A stretch of DNA of 64,000 bases from Streptacidiphilus jiangxiensis (GTDB lineage: Bacteria > Actinomycetota > Actinomycetes > Streptomycetales > Streptomycetaceae). Shown here one piece after another: positions 26,146-35,014 of the stretch (position 1 is its first letter; every line of letters begins with the position of its first letter). The notes under the pieces are model-generated. The model was not told where the DNA came from. It searched no databases and saw nothing but the letters and a program-made list of their open reading frames with translations. The stretch lies in assembly GCF_900109465.1 (NCBI RefSeq), contig NZ_FOAZ01000021.1:62001-126000 (forward strand), read 5' to 3'. The position numbers were made by a program, and so were the translations under genes.

Positions 26146-26966
26146 ATCCAGGCTCCGCGCTCGGTCAGGACATCGCGCAGGGTGTCGATGCGATCCGTCA
26201 TGATGCCATCAACGCCCAGATCCAGCAGTGACCTGATTCGCTCGGCCTCGTTCACCGTCCAGACGTGCACCTGGAGGCCCAGTGCGTGGGCGGTCTCGAT
26301 GAACGCGCGGTCGACCAGGCGCGGCCCGGTGTCGCCGCCGCCGGTCAGCCGCTCGGGCACCTGCAGGCAGATCGCGTGGCGGCGTGCGGAACGAGCCAGC
26401 GGCAGGCGGCCGCCGGTCAGCGAGCGCAGCCGGACCGCCGCCACCGCGCGGGGGCCGGCGGAGGTGGCCAGGCGCGGCCCGGCGGCGGCGCGGACGGCGG
26501 CGAGCCGGGCCTCGGAGAAGGAGCCGGCGCAGACGCGGTCCCAGGCGTTGGTGCGCCGGACCGCGTCGACGAGCGGGCGGACGGCGGCAGGCGCCTTCAC
26601 GTCGATGTTGAACCGGGCCTCGGGGAAGGCGTCGAGCAGCTCCTCCAAGGTCGGTATGGCCTCGCGTCCGGCGATCCGGGCCGCGGAGACGGTGCGCCAG
26701 GGCAGCTGGGCGATCGCACCGGTGCCGTCGGTCACCCGCTCCAGGCGTTCGTCGTGGAAGGCCACCAGGACGCCGTCGGCGGTGGTGTGGACGTCGGTCT
26801 CCAGATATCGGTAGCCGAGCCGGACCGCGCGCGCAAACGCGGCCATCGAGTTCTCCGGGCCGCCGAGGCTCCCGCCCCGGTGGGCGAACGCGAGCGGGCC
26901 GGGGTGGTCCAGGTACGGGTGGCGCACGGCCGGGCGGCCTGGAAGCAGGGCGGAATTGCTGGTCAC
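26142..26966 (-). CDS. Glycerophosphodiester phosphodiesterase
   Basis: A 274-residue GDPD-family protein that hydrolyses glycerophosphodiesters to glycerol 3-phosphate and an alcohol. Metal and catalytic residues are visible: FAHRGG, PENSMAAF, YLETDVHTTADGVLVAFHD (in part ETDVHTTADG) and the C-terminal GVDGIMTDRID. No signal peptide, so it is cytoplasmic. The GTG at 26966 lacks a good ribosome binding site. It is upstream of and coupled to the MFS gene. Confidence 0.9.
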   Translation of the reverse strand: MTSNSALLPGRPAVRHPYLDHPGPLAFAHRGGSLGGPENSMAAFARAVRLGYRYLETDVHTTADGVLVAFHDERLERVTDGTGAIAQLPWRTVSAARIAGREAIPTLEELLDAFPEARFNIDVKAPAAVRPLVDAVRRTNAWDRVCAGSFSEARLAAVRAAAGPRLATSAGPRAVAAVRLRSLTGGRLPLARSARRHAICLQVPERLTGGGDTGPRLVDRAFIETAHALGLQVHVWTVNEAERIRSLLDLGVDGIMTDRIDTLRDVLTERGAWI

Positions 26967-27082
26967 GGGCAGCAGTATGCCGTTCCGTGCAGGTCGGGGG
27001 CGCCCGCCGGACGGCGGGGATGAGGGCACCGCGCAGGGGGTGGCGCGCAGTTACCACACTGCCACCAAAAGTCATCAATCGC

Positions 27083-27111
27083 TTGACGCGCCTCACCCGC
27101 CCGGATGAAAT
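27083..27111 (+). promoter_or_regulatory. Possible promoter of the Roadblock cluster
   Basis: TTGACG (27083-27088), a 17-bp spacer and TGAAAT (27106-27111). The stretch from 27050 to 27240 is clearly more A/T-rich than its surroundings, as expected for a regulatory region. It would give a leader of about 120 bases. Confidence 0.4.
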
Positions 27112-27238
27112 TGAGGCGCCGACCGGGGGTGGCATATTCCACGGTGAGCTCCCGTCATTTCCGGGTGTCTATTCGGCATGCCTTTCTGCGCACTCTGTCA
27201 TAAGCATCCGACGGAATCTGATCGAAATTGATAGGTCG

Positions 27239-28330
27239 ATGTCTGAGCGAGATCGAATGGCTTGCGCCCTGCCCGCGGCAGTGGTGGCGGAGCTGACCGC
27301 GCAGAGCCGCGCCGGCACCACCGGCACCCTGTCGGCCGTCGGCGACCCGGGCGGGCTGCTGCGGCTGGACGGCGGCCGGGTGACCGGCGCCGAGAGCCCC
27401 GGCGCGCCGGGCGTGGAGGCGCTGCTGCTGCGTTCGGGCCGGGTCCTGGAGGCGTCCTGGGTCGCCGCCTACCAGGCGGGCGCCTCCCACGGGCGGCTCG
27501 CCCTCGAGCTGGTGCGCCGCGGACTGGTGGGAGCGGCCGAGCTGGAGGCGGTCTGCCTGATGGCCCTGTTCGACGCGGCCTTCGCCATCGCGGCGGGCAC
27601 CGTCGAGGAGTGCCGCTGGGCCCCCGCCGCACCGACGCCCGCGTCGGCCGACGCGCCCACCCCGGGCCCGACCGCCGACTGGCCGCCGGAGCGCTCGGGC
27701 TCCGCCGGCCGGGGTGGGCGGGAACCATGGACCTGGGAGGTGGCCCGGGTCGACGTCGCGGAGCTGTGCGGCGAGACCGAGCGGCGCCTGGTCGCGCTCG
27801 CCGAGCTGCCCACCCCGGTCCGTCCGGGCCGGGACCGGCTCTCGACCGCGCCGGCCGGGGCACCATCCGGGTCGACTGCGCCCGGGTCGACGGCGCCCGG
27901 GGCGGGGTCGCACGGCGCGGGGGCCACATCCTGGAGCGGCACGGGGGCGTGGGGCGGTAGTGGCCTGCGCGCCGCGAGCGGCCTGCGCCGGGACGTGCTC
28001 GGGCTCGCGGACGGGCGGCGCACCGCGCGCGACATCGCCTTCACGCTCGGCCGCGGCGTCTACCCCGTCACCGTCGAGGCGTCCCGGCTGCTCGCCGACG
28101 GCCTGCTGCGGATCGGTGGGCCGAGCCAGGAGGGCGGCGAGGTGCGCGCCCTGCTGGCGCCCCGCCACGCGGCGCCGCCCGCCGTTCCGGCGACGGGCGC
28201 GTCGTCCGGCGGGGCGCACGCCTCGGCCGGATCCGGCCCGGACGCCGCACGCTCCGGTGCCCCGGCCGGTGGCCCGTTCGCCGGGCCCGTCCAGCTGCCC
28301 CGGCGGCCGAGCAGGGCGAGCGGCTCATGA
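27239..28330 (+). CDS. PATAN/DUF4388-like domain protein, first gene of a Roadblock cluster
   Basis: A 363-residue protein. Residues about 10-120 fit the PATAN/DUF4388 pattern: GTLSAVGDPGGLLRLDGGRV, then GVEALLLRSGRVLEA. A low-complexity Gly/Ser/Ala/Pro linker (about 200-240) is followed by a second region, DVLGLADGRRTARDIAFTLG, that looks like a winged helix. The tail is disordered. The ATG at 27239 has only a weak ribosome binding site; an ATG at 27257 is possible. The next gene overlaps by ATGA. PATAN domains occur in gliding and polarity signalling; the function here is unknown. Confidence 0.6.
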   Translation: MSERDRMACALPAAVVAELTAQSRAGTTGTLSAVGDPGGLLRLDGGRVTGAESPGAPGVEALLLRSGRVLEASWVAAYQAGASHGRLALELVRRGLVGAAELEAVCLMALFDAAFAIAAGTVEECRWAPAAPTPASADAPTPGPTADWPPERSGSAGRGGREPWTWEVARVDVAELCGETERRLVALAELPTPVRPGRDRLSTAPAGAPSGSTAPGSTAPGAGSHGAGATSWSGTGAWGGSGLRAASGLRRDVLGLADGRRTARDIAFTLGRGVYPVTVEASRLLADGLLRIGGPSQEGGEVRALLAPRHAAPPAVPATGASSGGAHASAGSGPDAARSGAPAGGPFAGPVQLPRRPSRASGS

Positions 28331-29004
28331 CGGGCGGCGGGGCCTGGCCGGAGACGACGCGCGAGGAGGCTGCGCCGGGCGCACTGGAGAGCGCCATGCG
28401 CATCCCCGGCGCCGTCGCGGCGGCCTTCGGGGACCTGGGCAGCGGGCGGGTCCTCGGTACGACGTCGCGCCCGGCGCAGACCGGAGGGGTTCCGGTACCG
28501 CTCGGGAAAGTGGCGCTGGGAATCGCGATGGGCGCCATCGCGGATTTCGCGGGAACCACGTCGATCGACAGTACAGCGGAAGGCGGAGAAGCTGAACAGG
28601 CCGTCGAAGAGGTCATTATCACGGGCCGCCGCTATTTCTGCCTCTGGCAGGCGGCGCGTATGCGATCCGGGGACTGGCACGCGTTCATCCAGATTTCCCT
28701 GGACCGGACGAAAGCCAATCTCGCGATGGCCCGACTGGATCTCCGCGCAGTCGCGGAATGCCTGCCCGGTGCCGTCGAGTACCACCGCCGTTTCGACCTC
28801 GACGCGGACGGACCGAGCGGCGGACGCCACGCGCGGCCCGCTCCCGCACCGGAGCCGGAGCCGCCGCCGCTGGAGGACGGGGAGGACCTGCCACGTCGCG
28901 ACCCCGGCCGGCAGATCCCCGGCGCGGTACCGCCCGCACCCGCCGCGGCCGTCTCGGAGTCGATACTCCGTCAGATTCTTTGGGGACTCAAGCGGTACCG
29001 GTAG
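28327..29004 (+). CDS. Roadblock/LC7-like protein with disordered tail
   Basis: A 225-residue protein. MRIPGAVAAAFGDLGSGRVLG and the following alternation (residues about 22-150) recall the Roadblock/LC7 fold. After that comes a Pro/Glu-rich tail and a basic C-terminus ILWGLKRYR. Coupled to the preceding gene by an ATGA overlap and followed by the next Roadblock gene. Bases 28,500-28,760 are noticeably lower in G+C than the flanks. The fold assignment is an inference from sequence pattern. Confidence 0.55.
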   Translation: MTGGGAWPETTREEAAPGALESAMRIPGAVAAAFGDLGSGRVLGTTSRPAQTGGVPVPLGKVALGIAMGAIADFAGTTSIDSTAEGGEAEQAVEEVIITGRRYFCLWQAARMRSGDWHAFIQISLDRTKANLAMARLDLRAVAECLPGAVEYHRRFDLDADGPSGGRHARPAPAPEPEPPPLEDGEDLPRRDPGRQIPGAVPPAPAAAVSESILRQILWGLKRYR

Positions 29005-29031
29005 CCGGTGCCTGGGGGAGGGAGAGAGTGG

Positions 29032-29409
29032 ATGAGCCAGGAGGCGCTCGTCGCCGAGATCCGCGGGCTGCGCGAGCGGCTGCCGGGGATCACCGACGCG
29101 GCCGTCGCCGCAGTCGACGGCCTGCTGGTCGCGGCGGACACGGCGGCGGAGGTGGACCCGGAGTCGCTGGCCGCGTTGGCCGCCGCGAGTCTGGGCCTGG
29201 CCCGCCGCACCGCCACGGTCTCCGGCCGCGGTCCGCTGCGCCGGACCGTCACCTACTGCGCCGGCGGCTATGCCGTCATCTACGCCGTGGGCGACACCGC
29301 CCTGCTCACGGTCCTCGGTGACGAGGGACTGGACCTCGGGCGGCTGCACCTGGAGACCGGCGCGTTGATCGAGCGCCTGAACGACCTGCTGTGCGGGCGC
29401 GCGACGTGA
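29032..29409 (+). CDS. Roadblock/LC7 domain protein
   Basis: A 125-residue single-domain protein. Helix-strand pattern and residues ITDAAVAAVDGLLVAADTAA, then YAVIYAVGDTALLTVLGDEG, match Roadblock/LC7 (MglB-like) proteins, which dimerise and usually regulate small Ras-like GTPases. The ATG at 29032 has GGGAGGGAGAG upstream; an upstream GTG at 29008 lacks one. No GTPase gene lies in this cluster. Confidence 0.75.
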   Translation: MSQEALVAEIRGLRERLPGITDAAVAAVDGLLVAADTAAEVDPESLAALAAASLGLARRTATVSGRGPLRRTVTYCAGGYAVIYAVGDTALLTVLGDEGLDLGRLHLETGALIERLNDLLCGRAT

Positions 29410-29436
29410 GCACTGCATTTCATTGAGAAGGCCGAC

Positions 29437-29874
29437 ATGGGGAAGATCATGAACAACGCATCAGCGAGTATGTCCGACCGCATCACCGAACTCGTCAAGC
29501 ATCTGCGCAACGACGTGCCCGACTGCCTTGCCGCGGGCGTGATCGACCTGTCCACCGGCATGCTGCTGACCGTGGAGACCGTCGACACCCACCCGCCGGA
29601 GGTCCTCGACCTGCTGGCCGCAGCGACCTTCGAGCTCTTCCAGGGCCGCAACGTGGTGATGATCGAGAACATCTTCAAGGAGCGCCGCGGGGTCTCCTCC
29701 GACCGGCACTACTTCCAGGAGGTCCTGGTCAACAGCGACAACCTGACCCACCTCTTCATCCGGATGGAGGGCCAGGACGAGATGGTGTCCGTCGTGGTCT
29801 GCCGCCGTACCGTCAACGTCGGCATGCTCTTCGCGCAGACCCGTCGGGTCATCAAGGAGCACGGCCCGATGTGA
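29437..29874 (+). CDS. Roadblock-like protein
   Basis: A 145-residue protein with LVKHLRNDVPDCLAAGVIDL followed by STGMLLTVETVD, a strand-turn-strand pattern shared with Roadblock/LC7 proteins, and a C-terminal helix (QTRRVIKEHGPM). It is the last gene of the cluster and starts 27 bp after the previous stop with GAGAAGG upstream. It lies only 4 bp from the convergent HhH gene. The fold call is inferential. Confidence 0.6.
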   Translation: MGKIMNNASASMSDRITELVKHLRNDVPDCLAAGVIDLSTGMLLTVETVDTHPPEVLDLLAAATFELFQGRNVVMIENIFKERRGVSSDRHYFQEVLVNSDNLTHLFIRMEGQDEMVSVVVCRRTVNVGMLFAQTRRVIKEHGPM

Positions 29875-29878
29875 GGGT

Positions 29879-30073
29879 CTACTCCGTGAGCGTCAGCCCC
29901 CGCGCATGCAGGGCCAGCCTGAGCAGGCGCAGCGCGCGGGGGCCGACGCCGGGAAGCTGCCGCAGCTCGGACTCGGACCGGCCGTCGAGGTCGCCGAGGC
30001 GGCGGTAGCCGGCCGCCTGCAGCGCGCGACGCGCGGAGTCGGCGAGCCCGGTCGGCAGGTCGTCGGTCGTCAT
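29879..30073 (-). CDS. Small helix-hairpin-helix protein
   Basis: A 64-residue protein whose C-terminal half carries a helix-hairpin-helix: LRQLPGVGPRALRLLRLAL, preceded by a RNAP alpha-CTD-like stretch (AAGYRRLGDLDGRSESEL). Such domains bind DNA non-specifically through the GVG turn. The ATG at 30073 has an excellent GGAGGTCC ribosome binding site. Confidence 0.75.
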   Translation of the reverse strand: MTTDDLPTGLADSARRALQAAGYRRLGDLDGRSESELRQLPGVGPRALRLLRLALHARGLTLTE

Positions 30074-30158
30074 GGCGGGAGGACCTCCGTCGGGAGCGGG
30101 CAAGGGAACCACGAGCGTTCTCTACCCGCTCCCACCGGACGTCACAAGCCGACGCGGT

Positions 30159-31700
30159 TCACATGCCGCCGAGTTCGCGCTCCACGGCAGCCAACTCCTC
30201 GACCGTTCCCTGCACCTTGGGCCCGGTGAACCAGTGCCGGGCCGACAGCGCCCACCACCCGCCGGCGAAGCCGAGCACCACCAGCACCGCGATGGGCGCG
30301 TAGTTGAAGCTGGCCCAGGTGACCGGACTGGTCGTCGGGAGCATGAACAGCAGCGTGATGACGGCCACCCACGCCACGGCGGCGACACCGACCGGACGGC
30401 TCCAGCGCCCGAGATGCCAGGGCCCGCGCACGAACGAGCCGCCGAGGCGGACCCGCAGGAAGGTCGGGATCACGTAGGCGATGTAGAGGCCGATGACCGC
30501 GATCGAGGTGACGGCGGTGTAGGCGGTCACGTTCCACAGATACGGCAGCCCGAGCACGAACGCGCCGACCGCCGCCAGCCAGACCCCGTTGGTGGGCGTC
30601 TTCGTCCGCGGGTTGATGCGGTGCCACAGCGCCGAGCCGGGGATCGCGCCGTCTCGCGAGAAGGCGTAGATCATGCGGGAGTTGGCCGTGACCGAGCTCA
30701 TCCCGCAGAACAGCTGGGCGCCGATCACCACCAGGAGCAGCAGCTTGCCGCCGGTCAGGCCGACGGCGTCCATGAAGATCTGCGCAGGCGGCTCGTTGGT
30801 GTTCGTGGCGAGCTCGCCCTTGTAGTTCTGGATGGCGAAGGTGATGCCGATCAGCAGCACCCAACCCGCCACCAGCGAGACCAGGATGGACATCACGATG
30901 CCCTTGGGCCCCGAACGTGCCGCGTCCTTGGTCTCCTCGGTCATGTGCGCCGAGGCGTCGTAGCCGGTGAAGGTGTACTGGGCCAGCAGCAGGCCGAGCG
31001 CGGCGACGTAGAGCGAGCTGCTCCAGCCGGTGCCGTTGACGAAGTGCCCGAAGACGAAGCGCGCGGACTGGTGCTTGCTCGGGACGATCGCGAGCGCGCC
31101 CACGATCACCACCACGCCGATGATGTGCCACCAGACGCTGACGTTGTTCAGCAGCGCCACCAGCTTGACGCCGAAGGTGTTCAGCGCGCCGTGGACGAGC
31201 AGGATCACCCCGAAGGTGATCACGGTGTTGCCGGGTGTGGCCCTGTACCAACCCTGGAGGGCCGCCAGGGCGGTGATGAACTGCGCCGCGCCGAAGTCGA
31301 TGCCGGCGGTCACCGCGACCTGGCCCAGGAAGTTGAACCAGCCGGTGAACCAGCTGTACACGGGCCCGTTGTTCGGCGACAGCTTCGCCGCCCAGTAGTA
31401 CAGCCCGCCCGCGGTCGGGTAGCTGGAGCAGACCTCGGCCATGGCGAGACCGACGAGCAGCGTCATCAGGCCGACGATCGGCCAACCCCACACCAGGACG
31501 GCGGGTCCGCCGGTGGTCATGCCCGTGCCGTAGAGGGTCAGGCAGCCGGAGAGGATCGAGATGATGGTGAAGGAGACCGCGAAATTGGAGAACCCGGACA
31601 TGGTCCGGTCCAACTCCTGGGCGTAGCCCAGTTCGTGGAGGCGTTGCTCGTCAGTGGGGGCGTCCGCGTGGGACAGCGCGGAGGGTTCGGTGGACGACAT
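30159..31700 (-). CDS. APC family amino acid permease
   Basis: A 513-residue integral membrane protein with about 12-14 segments. SSYPTAGGLYYWAAKLSPNN and TGYDASAHMTEETKDAA are signatures of the eukaryote-like amino acid/choline (GABA permease) branch of the APC superfamily. The ATG at 31700 has AGAGGTG upstream. It is probably monocistronic: a terminator lies upstream on the same strand at 31813-31846. The substrate is not determined. Confidence 0.88.
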   Translation of the reverse strand: MSSTEPSALSHADAPTDEQRLHELGYAQELDRTMSGFSNFAVSFTIISILSGCLTLYGTGMTTGGPAVLVWGWPIVGLMTLLVGLAMAEVCSSYPTAGGLYYWAAKLSPNNGPVYSWFTGWFNFLGQVAVTAGIDFGAAQFITALAALQGWYRATPGNTVITFGVILLVHGALNTFGVKLVALLNNVSVWWHIIGVVVIVGALAIVPSKHQSARFVFGHFVNGTGWSSSLYVAALGLLLAQYTFTGYDASAHMTEETKDAARSGPKGIVMSILVSLVAGWVLLIGITFAIQNYKGELATNTNEPPAQIFMDAVGLTGGKLLLLVVIGAQLFCGMSSVTANSRMIYAFSRDGAIPGSALWHRINPRTKTPTNGVWLAAVGAFVLGLPYLWNVTAYTAVTSIAVIGLYIAYVIPTFLRVRLGGSFVRGPWHLGRWSRPVGVAAVAWVAVITLLFMLPTTSPVTWASFNYAPIAVLVVLGFAGGWWALSARHWFTGPKVQGTVEELAAVERELGGM

Positions 31701-31812
31701 GCGCACCTCTGGCGTGTGGGGTGCGGACCGCTCAATGGTATGAAGGCAGTCCATTGGCGCCCTATTCAGCACCCCGCCCCACGGCGGCGTCAAGAGGGGT
31801 TTCCGAAACAGC

Positions 31813-31846
31813 GCTCCGCCCCGCCGGATCCGAGGCGGGGCGGAGC
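31813..31846 (-). terminator. Terminator after the FtsK-like gene
   Basis: A perfect 13-bp stem (GCTCCGCCCCGCC with GGCGGGGCGGAGC) and an 8-base loop, 27 bp past the stop of the minus-strand FtsK-like gene. Confidence 0.8.
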
Positions 31847-31872
31847 AGAGGTGATGGAGCGTCAGTTCCGGT

Positions 31873-33552
31873 TCAGAGGAACCTCGGTGCCTCGGTGGGC
31901 AGCGGTGGCACCTGCGGCATCGGCGGCAGCTCGACCGAGGGAAGATCCAGTGGCGGATGGTCGATCGCCGACAGGTCGGCCGACAGGGACGTCTCCGCGA
32001 GCGACGGGGCCTGGACCGGCGGGGCCGGAACCGGGGGCACCTGCACCGGGGTGAGGTCGGCCGTCGACTCGGTGCGGGTGTCCGCGTGGGGGAGCAGGGC
32101 GATCACCGCGTCGCGCTGGTCGATCGGCGCCTCGTCGTCCAGCGGGTCCGGCGTGGCCGGGACCTGGAGGCGGACGGGGGCCGCGTTGTTGAGCCGTGCA
32201 TAGCCGCGGCCCGGCGGGGTGTGGCTGGAGGGGGTGATGTCCAGCGGCGCGCCCAGCGCGTCCAGCGCCAGGTGCTGGCTCAGCGGACCGAGCACCACAC
32301 GCGCCTTGCAGCCGCCCCGGACGGCCGGACGGATCCGCTCCAGCGCGTCGAGCCGGTCCACCACCACGACGGTGACGTGCGCGGTGCGGCCGTTCCGCAG
32401 CGGGACCTCCAGCAGCTCCTGCGGGTCCGGTCGGCCCTCCGCCTGGGCCAGCTCGCTCAGCTCCGAGGGGTGGTCCAGCAGGAGCCACAGTGGCCGGGTC
32501 GTGTCCGCGGGCGGCATGCCGCCGGTGCGCTTGGCCAGGTTGTGCGCGTCCAGGCGTCGCTGCGTCTCGGTCGCGGCCCACTCCAGCGCGGCGAGCGCGC
32601 CGTGCAGGCTGGTCTCCACCGTCAGCACGCCCGGGCGGCCCACGAGGCAGGCGTGCTCGCCCGTTCCGGCGCCGTCGACGACGACGATCTCGCCGTGCGG
32701 CAGCGCCTGCAGTGCGAGCGAGCGCAGCAGCGTCGAGGTGCCGAAGCCGGGGGTGCCCAGGGCCATCAGGTGCGGCTCGGCCGAGCGCGGCCCGGTCCGC
32801 CACAGCACCGGTGGCTGGTGGGTCTGCGCGCCGTCCTGGTGCACCGGGATCATGCGGTTGGTGCTGGTGGTGTCGGTGAAGCCGAGCACCAGCTCGCCGG
32901 CGGCGGTGACGAAGCGCTGGGCGGCGATGTCGCCCGGCAGCGGCGGCAGTGCCGTCACCTGGAGGCGGTTGACCTCCTCGTCCCAGGTGAACCGGTACTC
33001 GCGACTGCGCCCGACCTTGCCGTGGATCACCTGCTCGATCCGGGCGCGGGACTGCGGCTCGGTGTCGGTGAAGTAGGCCGGGTAGCGCAGCTCGAGCTGG
33101 ACCAGCCGGCCCTCCTCGTCGAACTCCCAGCTGCTGAACGCGTCCTTGAAGTCCCCGCCGTGCGCGTAGAGCGGCTCCGGGTCGGACTCGTGGACCAGGT
33201 ACGGCGTCAGCGCGGTGTAGATGGCGCCGAGTTTGAGGTTGCTGGTGTCGGGCGCGGGCGGCGGCGGGGCGACGCGTTCGCGTCCGGCCCAGGCGGCGCT
33301 GCCCATCAGGGCGAGCAGCGCCAGCAGTGGCCCGTAGGGCAGCAGGGCGACGGCGGCGACCACCGCGACGACGAGGAAGAGCGCGGGACCGCGCTTGTCC
33401 TTCGGCGTGGTCGCCCACCAGTTCTTCGTCCAGGCCGCGTGGGCGCGCAGGCCACGGCCGATGGTGATCAGCGGGCCGAACATGTCGGCGGCGTGATCCC
33501 CGGCCGTGCGGGCCAGGCTGCGGCCGCGGGCCAGGTGCTCGGTGAGGGTCAT
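31873..33552 (-). CDS. FtsK/SpoIIIE-like membrane protein with degenerate P-loop
   Basis: A 559-residue protein. Two membrane segments (about residues 56-71 and 74-89) are followed by a RecA/FtsK-like domain. The Walker A position (about 262-272) reads GTPGFGTSTLLR, so the invariant Lys of GKS/T is a Thr. The Walker B position RPLWLLLDHP keeps its Asp. The C-terminus is Pro-rich and disordered. The layout recalls Streptomyces TraB/SpdB-like or EccC-like proteins, but ATP hydrolysis is doubtful. A 64-residue membrane protein is encoded 34 bp upstream. Confidence 0.6.
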   Translation of the reverse strand: MTLTEHLARGRSLARTAGDHAADMFGPLITIGRGLRAHAAWTKNWWATTPKDKRGPALFLVVAVVAAVALLPYGPLLALLALMGSAAWAGRERVAPPPPAPDTSNLKLGAIYTALTPYLVHESDPEPLYAHGGDFKDAFSSWEFDEEGRLVQLELRYPAYFTDTEPQSRARIEQVIHGKVGRSREYRFTWDEEVNRLQVTALPPLPGDIAAQRFVTAAGELVLGFTDTTSTNRMIPVHQDGAQTHQPPVLWRTGPRSAEPHLMALGTPGFGTSTLLRSLALQALPHGEIVVVDGAGTGEHACLVGRPGVLTVETSLHGALAALEWAATETQRRLDAHNLAKRTGGMPPADTTRPLWLLLDHPSELSELAQAEGRPDPQELLEVPLRNGRTAHVTVVVVDRLDALERIRPAVRGGCKARVVLGPLSQHLALDALGAPLDITPSSHTPPGRGYARLNNAAPVRLQVPATPDPLDDEAPIDQRDAVIALLPHADTRTESTADLTPVQVPPVPAPPVQAPSLAETSLSADLSAIDHPPLDLPSVELPPMPQVPPLPTEAPRFL

Positions 33553-33586
33553 CAGGTGCTCCGGGGCAGGTGCGGGTGCGGTCGCG

Positions 33587-33781
33587 TCAGAACTTGATGC
33601 CGCCGAGCAGGCTGGCGAGGCTGGCGCCGCCCGCCTTGATGCTGGGCGCGATCGCGGTGCCCGCGAGGTAGAACCCGAAGAGGGCGCAGACCAGGGCGTG
33701 GGAGAGCTTGAGGCCGTCCTTGCGGAAGAAAAGGAACACGATGATTCCCAGCAGGACGACGCCGGAGACGGAGAGGATCAC
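33587..33781 (-). CDS. Small membrane protein, partner of the FtsK-like protein
   Basis: A 64-residue protein with two hydrophobic stretches (about residues 3-19 and 27-46) and a Gly/Ser/Ala-rich C-terminus (KAGGASLASLLGGIKF). The GTG start has GAGGAG six bases upstream. It is 34 bp from the FtsK-like gene and almost surely co-transcribed with it. Similar small membrane proteins precede traB/spd genes on Streptomyces plasmids. No family can be named with certainty. Confidence 0.65.
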   Translation of the reverse strand: MILSVSGVVLLGIIVFLFFRKDGLKLSHALVCALFGFYLAGTAIAPSIKAGGASLASLLGGIKF

Positions 33782-34081
33782 GAGGGGCTCCTCGGCTTAG
33801 GGACAGCGGGCTGGTGGGGTGGTGACGGTCTTGGTGCCTTCGGGCCTGGTGGGTCAGGCCGGCAGCACGGTCCGGTGTGACGCACGGTGAAGCTGTCGTC
33901 ACGAAAAGTAATAAGTACTGGATAGCATGAGATCTGGTGATTCGCCGGGTCTGCACCTGCTTGCACGGGGATCGTGTCCCGTGTCGCCCGTCCGGCGGCG
34001 GCGGCGCGCGGGAGGTTCGCCCGGATGGCTGATCACCCGATTGGCAGGGGGTGCCGGGGGCGGCGCGGGTAGGGTGCCGGA
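33782..34081. other. 300-bp divergent promoter region
   Basis: Lies between the minus-strand small membrane protein and the plus-strand DUF3291 gene. Bases 33,895-33,950 are A/T-rich for this genome (for example AAAAGTAATAAGTACTGG) and probably hold the minus-strand promoter. TAGGGT ends six bases before the DUF3291 ATG. No ORF is credible. Confidence 0.45.
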
Positions 34082-34573
34082 ATGACCGAGGAACTGACTG
34101 GCTGGCAGCTCGCCCAGGTCAACATCGCCAGAATGCGCGAGCCCCTCGACAGCCCGCTGATGGCGGACTTCGTCGCCGGGCTCGATCCCGTCAACGCCGC
34201 GGCCGAGTCCGCGGACGGCTTCGTCTGGCGGCTCACCGGGGAGGGGAACGACGCGACGTCGCTGCGGTTCATGGACGACCCGTGGCTGATCGTCAACATG
34301 TCCGTCTGGCGGGACGGCGAAGCGCTGTTCGAGTTCGTGTACAGCGAGGAGCACCGGCCGTTCCTGAAGCGGCGCCGGGAGTGGTTCGCGCGGATGCAGG
34401 AGGCCGTCACGGTGCTGTGGTGGGTTCCCGCAGGCCACGAGCCGACGGTGGCGGAGGCGGAGGCCCGACTGCGGGCCCTCCGGGAGGACGGGCCGACCCC
34501 GTACGCTTTCACCTTGGCCGACCGGTTCCCCCTTCCAGTTCCAGCGACGGAGAGCGCAGCAGAAGATGAGTGA
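34082..34573 (+). CDS. DUF3291 domain-containing protein
   Basis: A 163-residue protein of the dimeric alpha/beta-barrel-like DUF3291 family: WQLAQVNIARMREPLDSP at the N-terminus and VLWWVPAGHEPTVAEAEARL in the middle are typical. TAGGGT lies six bases before the ATG with no Shine-Dalgarno, so the mRNA may be leaderless. It overlaps the ankyrin gene by 8 bp. The function of the family is unknown. Confidence 0.85.
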   Translation: MTEELTGWQLAQVNIARMREPLDSPLMADFVAGLDPVNAAAESADGFVWRLTGEGNDATSLRFMDDPWLIVNMSVWRDGEALFEFVYSEEHRPFLKRRREWFARMQEAVTVLWWVPAGHEPTVAEAEARLRALREDGPTPYAFTLADRFPLPVPATESAAEDE

Positions 34574-34943
34574 CCAGATCGACCCCGAGGTCGTCGAGCT
34601 CGCGGGCAAGGTCTTCGACCTGGCCCGGTCCGGCGACGCCACCACCCTGGCCGGTTACCTCGACGCCGGTGTCTCGGTGGAGCTGACCAACGAGAAGGGC
34701 GACAGCCTGCTGATGCTCGCCGCGTACCACGGCAACGCCGCCGCGGTCCGCGAGCTGCTCGGCCACGGCGCGGACGCCAACCGCATCAACGACCGCGGTC
34801 AGACCCCGCTGGCCGGAGCGGTCTTCAAGGGTGAGCGCGAGATCGTCTCGGCCCTCCTGGCCGCCGGCGCCGACCCCGACGCCGGGGCGCCCTCCGCGCG
34901 GGCGGCGGCGGAGATGTTCGGCAAGACCGACCTGCTGGTGTAG
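34566..34943 (+). CDS. Ankyrin repeat protein
   Basis: A 125-residue protein made almost wholly of about three ankyrin repeats (DSLLMLAAYHGNAAAVRELL, TPLAGAVFKGEREIVSALL). Such short soluble ankyrin proteins act in protein-protein contacts. The start lies inside the preceding gene (8-bp overlap), so translation is coupled; GACGGAGAG supplies the ribosome binding site. Confidence 0.88.
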   Translation: MSDQIDPEVVELAGKVFDLARSGDATTLAGYLDAGVSVELTNEKGDSLLMLAAYHGNAAAVRELLGHGADANRINDRGQTPLAGAVFKGEREIVSALLAAGADPDAGAPSARAAAEMFGKTDLLV

Positions 34944-35014
34944 CACGACCACTTGCGGCGATGCCGCCGCTCGCGGCGGCGGGTCTCCACGCTGTCGGGC
35001 GCCGCCCGTGGGTG

